A DNA stretch of 23,233 nt, taken from positions 1 through 23,233 of the forward strand of contig CANTFK010000542.1 in the NCBI GenBank assembly GCA_947646735.1, given 5' to 3'. The notes under the pieces were generated by a model. The model searched no databases. It was not told the DNA's origin and worked only from the letters and a program-made list of their open reading frames with translations. The translations under genes and the position numbers were made by a program. Source of the stretch: Peronospora farinosa (Eukaryota > Oomycota > Peronosporomycetes > Peronosporales > Peronosporaceae). This document shows positions 17,074 to 23,233 of this stretch, in pieces. Position 1 is the first letter of the stretch, and each line of letters starts with the position of its first letter.

Positions 17074-19076
17074 ATGCTTCCGGAAGATATGCTCGTTGAA
17101 AATGTATTCGCCAAACATTACAATGCCCTTAATGCCTTAAAGAAAGCCTCTCACGAGCACGGATTCTCCGTCAAGAAATAAGAAAACGAACAGAGCCAAA
17201 TCAGCCGAGCCCAAGAATGTTTGGCTCTTCATTACCTATTACATTGGTTGCGCTCGTGCACTGAAACTAGACAGTCGTTTAAAGGACGGGGCGAAGCCGA
17301 AACGAAAGCACCGCTATCTGTTGACAAGTTGCAGGTGGAGCGCAACTATTAAGAATGATGCGCCTGGTAATACTGGCTACCTCATTATCGCTTTTGCTGG
17401 GGAGCATAATCATCCCGCTGCGCTTAAATTACAATCTTTTCCAATTGCCCGTAGAATGAGCAAGGAGAAGCCTGAAAATTCGAAGCGATTACTGAGAACT
17501 GGCTTGAAGCCGTCATCTGTCTTAGACGTGATTCGAAGTGACCTTGCAGATGAGATCTGTCTAGTGGCTGAGAGGGATATAGTAAACATTCAACAGTCTG
17601 AGTGCGTACAAGAATTAGATGGACTGACGGAATTGGAAGCTCTTAAGAGAAATTTGAATGCGTACGACGCAAAGGTTCAGACTCGAGTAGACGGCGACGG
17701 GCATTTAACCCACCTGCGGATCATCCCTCACACGATTCTCGAGCTACTTAAAATGAAATGGCGAACGACTGTGGTGAAGTCAGAAGAAAACTACCGCACA
17801 AATGTCCATTGCGATGGAATGCTGCATATCATCAGTTCCTACAAATACCAATCGAGCGTCACCTTAGCCTACTTCTATGTGCGCATTACCACAGAGAAGA
17901 ATTTAACCTGAATTTTCAGTCGGTGTTGGATTTCAGCGGACACAGATGTAGCAATTGGAACGCTATGAATAAAGTTTTCCCGAAGTACCCCCATCTTCTT
18001 TACTACATGCATATTCAGGAAAATATACGAAAACACCATAGAGGAAGTTTTCCTAGCAAAGAGCAAGTTGAAGATGCTGCACTTGTGGGAGTGGATCTAA
18101 ACACTTGGGACACCTTTGTGGAAAACTTTGCAAATTTGTGCCTGCGAACATTTACCGAGGAAGACCTATACAAAATATGGACCGCAAATGAAGAAGCGCG
18201 TCGCGGAAGAATGTGCCAAGTATGCACAAAATATTTGGTTTAATACTGTCAAGGAGAGATTTTGAGCCCCCTGGTTCACTCACGTATTCCAATTTGGTCA
18301 ACTGACGACTTCATAGTGTAGTGGGCTCACGCCGCGTTAAAAAAAGAATAAGCCTCCTCCCAAAAGTCGCTGTGTATGATCTACAAGCCAATCGAGAAAG
18401 TGGCGGCCAAGTAATTGGATAAATGCCAAAAAGCGCGGTCGGATGACTTGTGAGCCGCGCAGATGCGCCCTCCTCAGATTTTTAGCGACCCTGTGTGTAC
18501 AATTTCCCTCAACGCTTTAACACCCTTTAAATGCAACTGGGCATTGCAAAAAGTAAATTCAAGAAGAAATAAGAGTTGGTCCCAGGACGTTACCAAAAGC
18601 CGCTTTGTGACGGTTTGTATTTATAGGGTCATTAGTTACATGGGTTCTCACCATTTATTTAATTTGGCTGAGAAGAATGGTGAAGAGGATGCACGAGTGG
18701 ATCCTACCACCATTCACGTTTTTTGGTTCCTGGACAAAACATAAAAACCACTTTCCAACCGCAAAAGCTCGACAATAAAACCTTTGCAGAACAAAGGCAA
18801 AACAAAACCGTAAAGGCACGCTGACCCACTGTACCTGATAATAACGGGAAGAAGGTACCGAAAAGGCGTGGAATGCAGATGTGCCATGTTTGTAGGAAGT
18901 ATGTTCGACATAACATTGCAACGTGTCACCAGAAACATCCCAAAAAAGCTGCTGTAAGGGAAGTTGGGGTACCAACACGGCGTCTGACGCCAATGCGAGA
19001 AGAAATTCGTGAAATTTTTACCGCCTCAGCCAGCGCTTCACCAGGAAGCTCACCCTCACCCACCGCCGCAACTTGA
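17074..19076 (+). pseudogene. Mutator-like (FAR1-type MULE) transposase, decayed
   Basis: ATG 17074 starts MLPEDMLVENVFAKHYNALN and ASHEHGFSVKK, then TAA 17179-17181. Another frame gives a FAR1/FLYWCH-like zinc domain: RKHRYLLTSCRWSATI ... EHNHPAA. A helical middle follows (TGLKPSSVLDVIRSDLADEI), then a MULE core: NYRTN...GMLHIISSYKYQSS and, after a frameshift, NAMNKVFPKYPHLLYYMHIQ with GSFPSKEQVEDA. From 17758 to 18744 a single frame holds the rest with six stops, including HAALKK and PPQIFSDPVC. A SWIM-like remnant (CIYRVISYMGSHHLFNLAEK) and a knuckle CHVCRKYVRHNIATC (18876 on, another frame) follow. The expected DCTYKTN motif appears as EENYRTN, so the first catalytic Asp seems lost. Family assignment is from remembered motifs. 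Confidence 0.8.
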
Positions 19077-19301
19077 GCAGCTTCATTGCCCTGTAATGCG
19101 GTCCCAGGCACCGCAGCTGCAGATTAAAGAGTGCCACTATCCCGCAATGCAGTCTCAGATGCATTATGGTGAGTCGCTGCTTTCAATGCAGCAGTACAGT
19201 CAGTTGCAGGCACCATTGATGCAGCACGGTCATTGCAGCCTTTAATGCAGCAATACGGCCAGTTGCAGACATCGATGTAGCACGGTCGTTGCAGTCCTTT
19301 A
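19077..19301 (+). pseudogene. Gln-rich tail of the MULE protein and seed of the minisatellite
   Basis: The frame from 19009 reads HQEAHPHPPPQLEQLHCPVM, QAPQLQIKECHYPAMQSQM, SMQQYSQLQAPLMQHGHCSL and stops at 19243-19245. Two degenerate units of 59 and 57 bp (starting 19186 and 19245) each contain an MQQY(S/G)QLQ segment plus an MQHG-like segment. The first half of this unit is what expands as the 30-bp array from 19302. A Pro/Gln-rich C-terminal tail on the transposase is the simplest reading. Confidence 0.55.
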
Positions 19302-20094
19302 ATGCAGCAATACGGCCAGTTGCAGACATCGATGCAGCAATACGGCAGTTGCAGACATCGATGCAGCAATACGGCCAGTTGCAGACATCGATGCAGCAAT
19401 ACGGCCAGTTGCAGACATCGATGCAGCAATACGGCCAGTTGCAGACATCGATGCAGCAATACGGCCAGTTGCAGACATCGATGCAGCAATACGGCCAGTT
19501 GCAGACATCGATGCAGCAATACGGCCAGTTGCAGACATCGATGCAGCAATACGGCAGTTGCAGACATCGATGCAGCAATACGGCCAGTTGCAGACATCGA
19601 TGCAGCAATACGGCCAGTTGCAGACATCGATGCAGCAATACGGCCAGTTGCAGACATCGATGCAGCAATACGGCCAGTTGCAGACATCGATGCAGCAATA
19701 CGGCCAGTTGCAGACATCGATGCAGCAATACGGCCAGTTGCAGACATCGATGCAGCAATACGGCCAGTTGCAGACATCGATGCAGCAATACGGCCAGTTG
19801 CAGACATCGATGCAGCAATACGGCCAGTTGCAGACATCGATGCAGCAATACGGCCAGTTGCAGACATCGATGCAGCAATACGGCCAGTTGCAGACATCGA
19901 TGCAGCAATACGGCCAGTTGCAGACATCGATGCAGCAATACGGCCAGTTGCAGACATCGATGCAGCAATACGGCCAGTTGCAGACATCGATGCAGCAATA
20001 CGGCCAGTTGCAGACATCAATGCAGCAATACGGCCAGTTGCAGACATCGATGCAGCAATACGGCCAGTTGCAGACATCGATGCAGCAGTGTGAC
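19302..20094. repeat. 30-bp minisatellite, 27 units
   Basis: The unit is ATGCAGCAATACGGCCAGTT followed by GCAGACATCG. Starts fall at 19302, 19332, 19361, every 30 bp to 19541, then 19570 and every 30 bp to 20080; the last unit is partial. Units are almost identical. Two 29-bp units (19332 and 19541) share the same missing C, and one G-to-A change lies near 20019. The unit has no stop in any of six frames; the transposase-strand frame reads MQQYGQLQTS. The two 29-bp units being 209 bp apart suggests a block duplication of seven units. Confidence 0.97.
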
Positions 20095-20205
20095 AAGCCG
20101 CGCCTTTTCGTGCAGCTTCCCCACCCAGACATGAGTTTACTTCATGGACAGCAAGCACCGAGCCAGGAAGAGATAGTGTATCTATTTGTATTTCCTTGTT
20201 GCTGA
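20095..20205 (+). pseudogene. Coding-like tail after the minisatellite
   Basis: The MQQYGQLQTS frame continues out of the array as MQQCDKPRLFVQLPHPDMSL, then a short stretch, and stops at 20203-20205. This is probably the last part of the MULE-encoded protein, though frame continuity through the array is broken by the two 29-bp units. No domain is recognised. Confidence 0.4.
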
Positions 20206-20657
20206 CGGATGGGTAATGTGTGCACTGGGACAAGATACGATAATTCTCGTGGCTCAAGACCACTAATATTCAGGTTGGAAACATCATTCCTCATTTTGCT
20301 CGCCTCTTTTTCATCTCTTTTTAGCTGGCCTCACCACATGCTGGCAGACAAGCTGGAAGCTGCTACAGGTCTGACACGCGCGACTCAGGATTTTAATCGA
20401 CCTCAATGTATTGTAAAAAGCACACTTCATACTACGATAGCATGCTCGTCGGGATCAAATTAGTTTTCATCATCCGCAAGTGTCGTAATGTTAGCACTAG
20501 GCGACGCGAGCATCTGCCCATGCAATTCCTGGCTGCATACAGGATGGGGAGCGCGCATGGTCAAGATTCTTGGGTGCTGCATTGAGTTCGAGGTCATTTA
20601 TGGTAGGAAGCCACTGGGTAAATGAAAATAAAACAATCAAGTAGAATTTCATCCAGC
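20206..20657. other. No recognisable feature
   Basis: About 450 bp in which neither strand shows a protein motif, repeat or RNA gene. A short open frame at 20209-20463 has no recognisable content. This may be the 3' non-coding part of the MULE or its flank; no terminal inverted repeat was seen. Confidence 0.4.
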
Positions 20658-20870
20658 TTATCTGCCCTTGCGACGTCGTGCTAGTGTGGCCGATTGTGAA
20701 GTCAAAGGAGCTTTTAGCTCACCCTCGCCTGAGTCTGGCTCTCCATTATGGATTGTCAAGACTTCAGACGTAGGGTTAACAGAGGCGGGTGATTTATAAT
20801 CGACGACCTGCTGTTGTGCCGCGGCTGTTTCTTTCGAAGCAGCGCGCTCATTGGCGCAGATGACGAAGCA
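20658..20870 (-). pseudogene. Short C-terminal coding remnant, family unknown
   Basis: One minus-strand frame ending in TAA at 20658-20660 is open for about 70 codons with natural-looking composition: CFVICANERAASKETAAAQQ, VVDYKSPASVNPTSEVLTIH and LTSQSATLARRRKGR at the C-terminus. Upstream (above 20870) the frame has stops. It resembles the tail of a larger protein, perhaps another transposase, but no family was recognised. Confidence 0.35.
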
Positions 20871-20916
20871 TGACCCTCACTGTCAGGAAGCATGGAAGAA
20901 TCCTGAAAATTGAGTA

Positions 20917-21257
20917 TGTAACGGGGCTAGAACGTACCGTCACTAGCTTACACGCGCGCTCGAGGAAGACTCAAGCCCAAGTATTAGGTATTAAGTAAAT
21001 TTAACTCTGATTTTATTTTGGTTTTAATTCGTACTAATTACGAATATTTTAGTCGTAATAAATACGACAGTGTTCCCGCCTTTCGGGAACCACACAATTT
21101 CAGGTTGATTTATCATTGGTCCATATTGGGGACTTAAGGCCCAATAATAAACCAATAATAAATTACCACGCTGTGCCCGCTATTCGGGCCCAGCACCTGC
21201 CACCATATGTAATTGTTTGTTTATGTTAATGGTATATGTGTAATGTAGCCCATTACA
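20917..21257 (-). repeat. 3' LTR of element 4 (341 bp)
   Basis: TGTAACGGGG...CCCATTACA on the plus strand, homologous over its full length to 4985-5327 and with the same GTTCCCG...CGGGAAC stem-loop. Because a polypurine tract and the pol end abut its upstream side on the minus strand, it is a 3' LTR. It cannot be the partner of the 5' LTR at 4985, which has its own gag on the other side. Confidence 0.93.
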
Positions 21258-21270
21258 TCACCCCCTTCTC
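21258..21270 (-). other. Polypurine tract of element 4
   Basis: On the minus strand GAGAAGGGGGTGA directly precedes the TG of the 3' LTR, matching GAAGGGGGGTGA in element 2. Confidence 0.82.
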
Positions 21271-21271
21271 A

Positions 21272-21307
21272 CGACAGCACTCACCAACCGTGAGTGCTCA
21301 GCTGTCG
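21272..21307. other. Bulged stem-loop beside the polypurine tract, element 4
   Basis: CGACAG+CACTCAC (21272-21284) pairs with GTGAGTG (21290-21296) and CTGTCG (21302-21307), giving 13 base pairs with a 5-nt bulge CTCAG and a 5-nt loop. It lies between the polypurine tract and the antisense ORF start, so it would be in the 5' leader of an antisense transcript and near the 3' end of the sense transcript. Confidence 0.65.
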
Positions 21308-21320
21308 AAAACCCTTTGCA

Positions 21321-22705
21321 ATGTCCGGAGACCCAACACCCAATCCAGCAGAACGCCCAAGATACATCAGCGGGAATGCATCAACCAGCATCATGGCGCG
21401 GCAGCTCATACCTTGGTCGCTGTACGACTTGTCCGGAGCTCACGCTCCGGACTCGCTGGACATGATGCGGGACTACTTCCGCCGATTTCGAAAACTGCGC
21501 GGAAAAGGTCTTGATGGAATCGAGCATGAAGCTCTACAACGTTCTTGGTGTGCCTTCATCCAACGTTGGAATCGGATGCTCGAGGATGGTAGCAGCTTCC
21601 AATTATGGCTCGCCAATCGAGAGGAGCTTCGCGCCGATCACTCCATCGGCGCGCTACGCGAAAGAGTGCGTGAGGATGCTTGAAATGAGGACCGTCTCTG
21701 CTTCGTCCATGTCAGTCTTGTGACTCGACTCCACGCCCAACTCATGACGAATGGCGACGACACATCGCTGAGTGTCCACTCAGCGATCGCGAACGAAGTT
21801 ATATTGCAAAGTATGAGCGAAGTCTGAGCGAACGGAGAAGCGCAGTTATTCGTGGTGCGCCCCGCTGGCGGCACCACTCGCGACAGCGGAGTCAATCTCC
21901 GCGGGATCATCAGCGCAGGGCAGCGACACGTTCGCCTGCCCGTCCAGTTGCGCGATTCTCGCCTAGCAATCGTGATATGTATTCACCGCGACATTCTCGA
22001 TCACGGCATCGATCTCGTTCGCGACATCGTTTGCGTTCGCGACATCGTTCTCGTTCGCGTCATCGTTCCCGTTCCCGACGACGTGGATCTCCTTACCACT
22101 CTCGTTTGTCACGAGAGCGTTCGCGTGCTCGCCCGCCTTGGAATAGTCCGACTTCGTGGCTTCATACGACAGAACCACATCTGGAACGTCACGAAGGAGC
22201 GAGGAACGTGGTTCCCATGTATCCTGCTCGGGAGGGAATCCAAGCCAACGTACTCGGTACCTGCGCACGGATGGAACCGCACGCTTCTCATGAGCCGACT
22301 GCAGTAATGGTTGTGGAGGGTCCTCGTGACCCACAATGCGGTCTACAATCCAGCGCACCTGTCCCTCCGCATCAACAAGCGGAGGAGGGCCCTCGCGATG
22401 GTAGTGCTGGCGTCCTGGTTGCTCAGGACGATGTTGATCAGGCCGTGAATATAGCTGCCGATGCTCGGCTGGAGGCTGAGGCTGCCAGTGAACGTGCTGC
22501 CCAGGCGGAGAAGACTTCGAGTGAGACCCGGCAGTCGAACCGTGAACTGCTCGAACGGATAAGGGTTCTGGAGCGCCAGGTGCTTGGTCAGGTTCAGACG
22601 GGATCGAGACCCCGCCCCATGTCATCGGCGCGTCGAGCACGACGGGAAGGCCGTTCGACTTACGAACCCCTGAAGCCGGCGTCGGAGCCAAACCGTGAAG
22701 CGTAG
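21321..22705 (+). pseudogene. Antisense ORF of element 4 (Cys cluster, RS domain, coiled coil), nearly open
   Basis: Homologue of the antisense ORF at 15243-16499. ATG 21321 starts MSGDPTPNPAERP; the N-terminal domain reads PWSLYDLSGAHAPDSLDMM, LQRSWCAFIQRWN, SFQLWLANREELR, IGALRERV. A TGA at 21681-21683 falls exactly where element 2 has the first Cys of the cluster (TGT to TGA). LCFVHV follows, a frameshift lies near 21708-21713, then CQSC, DEWRRHI and IAKYERSLSE. The frame is then open to 22705: a strong Arg/Ser domain (SRSRHRSRSRHRLRSRHRSR, about 21985-22080), a Pro-rich middle (GPRDPQCGLQSS) and a coiled coil (AEAASERAAQAEKTSSETRQ, ELLERIRVLERQV). About 460 codons; only two lesions. It overlaps pol on the other strand between 21963 and 22705. 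Confidence 0.82.
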
Positions 22706-23233
22706 CCGGACGATATTCCTTCAGCCGCCCGACATAGAATGTCGGGTGGAGTCGCAGTGAAGAGGGGACGTCGAGTGTATAAGCGTCGCCAATTGCCTTC
22801 AGAACCTTGAATGGACCGATGAAGCGTGGCGCGAGTTTACTCGCGCCCAGATTAGTGACCGCAGAATCCCTTAAACCTTCCGTAGATAATAATACACGGT
22901 CACCTTTCTCAAACTTGCTCATGTTCTTTCTTCCATGTTTGTCAGCGTTCTCCTTCTGTTGGTCTACCGCAGATTGTAGTGCGTCGCGTACAAACCGGGT
23001 GATGGCTTGACGTTGGAGTATAAATTCCGACACAGCCATGTCATCAATTGGTCGCGCCGACTCAATCGGCGCGTAGTTGGCAGTAGGTGAACGCTTACCC
23101 GAAGACGGGTCAATCAATGTCTGCGCAGTCCATCGAGCTAATGGGGACGCCACGTCTGATGGCGTCAAAGTGGCCGTCTTTGCCTTGGATCGTGTTACTG
23201 CATTCGCGCTCAAAATACCGTGAGCTGCACTCG
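21963..23233 (-). CDS. pol: Pol C-terminus of element 4: integrase C-terminal domain and chromodomain (partial)
   Basis: Open from the Met at 23213 down to the stop at 21963; the true frame probably continues past the right edge, with gene start outside. The order is helical ITRFVRDALQSAVDQQKENA, basic KHGRKNMSKFEKGDRVLLST, SH3-like GPFKVLKAIGDAYTLD and SLRLHPTFYVGRLKEY. A Pro/His/Gln-rich linker of about 130 residues follows, then the chromodomain: VRWIVDRIVGHEDPP, RRYRVRWLGFPPEQDTWEPR, LLRDVPDVVLSYEA. The aromatic and Trp positions lost in element 2 are intact here. The Asn/Asp/Ala/Val-rich tail (NDDANENDVANANDVANEID) is exactly antisense to the Arg/Ser domain of the opposing ORF, which probably explains its odd composition. 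Confidence 0.9.
   Translation of the reverse strand, partial: SAAHGILSANAVTRSKAKTATLTPSDVASPLARWTAQTLIDPSSGKRSPTANYAPIESARPIDDMAVSEFILQRQAITRFVRDALQSAVDQQKENADKHGRKNMSKFEKGDRVLLSTEGLRDSAVTNLGASKLAPRFIGPFKVLKAIGDAYTLDVPSSLRLHPTFYVGRLKEYRPATLHGLAPTPASGVRKSNGLPVVLDAPMTWGGVSIPSEPDQAPGAPEPLSVRAVHGSTAGSHSKSSPPGQHVHWQPQPPAEHRQLYSRPDQHRPEQPGRQHYHREGPPPLVDAEGQVRWIVDRIVGHEDPPQPLLQSAHEKRAVPSVRRYRVRWLGFPPEQDTWEPRSSLLRDVPDVVLSYEATKSDYSKAGEHANALVTNESGKEIHVVGNGNDDANENDVANANDVANEIDAVIENVAVNTYHDC

Larger units (their letters stand above)
20917..23233 (-). mobile_element. Element 4: 3' end of a Ty3/gypsy chromovirus, cut by window end
   Basis: Reading the minus strand from 23233 down, the order is integrase C-terminus, linker, chromodomain, pol stop, polypurine tract and 3' LTR. 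An ORF runs the opposite way from beside the LTR. The LTR is of the same family as that of element 1, and the pol end is homologous to that of element 2. The rest of pol, gag and the 5' LTR lie to the right of the window. Its pol segment is uninterrupted here, so it is the best-preserved copy in the window. Confidence 0.93.

Noticed and set aside
19302..20094. CRISPR-like array
   Set aside because: Repeats are contiguous without unique spacers, and the context is eukaryotic transposon DNA.
19124..20263. Very long minus-strand and plus-strand frames (up to about 380 codons) over the minisatellite
   Set aside because: The 30-bp unit lacks stops in all six frames, so open length is automatic. 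No non-repeat domain is encoded apart from the MULE tail on the plus strand.
20209..20463. 84-codon plus-strand frame as a gene
   Set aside because: No motif, no support from neighbours, and length expected by chance.
4985..21257. The LTRs at 4985-5327 and 20917-21257 as two ends of one large element
   Set aside because: The first is followed on the minus strand by PBS and gag (a 5' LTR), the second preceded by pol end and polypurine tract (a 3' LTR). They lie back to back, so they belong to different copies.

Overview
This window is almost entirely nested, decaying transposable elements. No intact cellular gene, tRNA or rRNA was recognised. The Ty3/gypsy chromoviral lineage and the FAR1-type Mutator-like (MULE) transposase suggest a repeat-rich eukaryote, most likely an oomycete of the Phytophthora/downy-mildew type. 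That assignment is inferred from remembered family resemblance, not from a search.

Layout. (1) 1-5327, minus strand: a Ty3/gypsy element (element 1) read from its 5' LTR (4985-5327) through primer-binding site, gag, protease, RT, RNase H and integrase, running off the left edge. (2) 5384-about 7870, plus strand: a 5'- and 3'-truncated gypsy pol fragment of another subfamily (element 3), whose RNase H part is still open. (3) 8219-16926, plus strand: a complete but dead gypsy element (element 2) with both LTRs (8219-8531 and 16613-16926), PBS, gag, pol with chromodomain, polypurine tract and an imperfect 5-bp target duplication. Its integrase is split by a 1,094-bp insertion (12974-14067) with TG...CA ends, a 12-bp imperfect terminal inverted repeat and a CTGG target duplication. 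(4) About 17074-20205, plus strand: a decayed MULE transposase gene whose Gln-rich tail has grown into a 30-bp minisatellite (19302-20094). (5) 20917-23233, minus strand: the 3' end of another gypsy copy (element 4; integrase C-terminus, chromodomain, 3' LTR) running off the right edge. Its LTR is of the same family as that of element 1.

Most interesting system. Both gypsy copies whose 3' ends are visible (elements 2 and 4) carry a long ORF on the strand opposite to pol. It starts 64-114 bp inside the 3' LTR and reads back over the end of pol: 16499 to 15243 on the minus strand in element 2, and 21321 to 22705 on the plus strand in element 4. The two predicted proteins share a helical N-terminal domain, a Cys cluster, an Arg/Ser-rich region and a C-terminal coiled coil. 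Both copies overlap the pol chromodomain and linker in the same codon phase. This looks like a conserved antisense accessory gene of the element family, overprinted on pol.

In an active element, LTR transcription would give Gag-Pol (particle, protease, RT/RNase H, integrase with chromodomain targeting) while the antisense gene would be expressed from the 3' LTR side. All copies here are inactivated by stops, frameshifts, catalytic substitutions, one insertion and one 34-bp inverted duplication.
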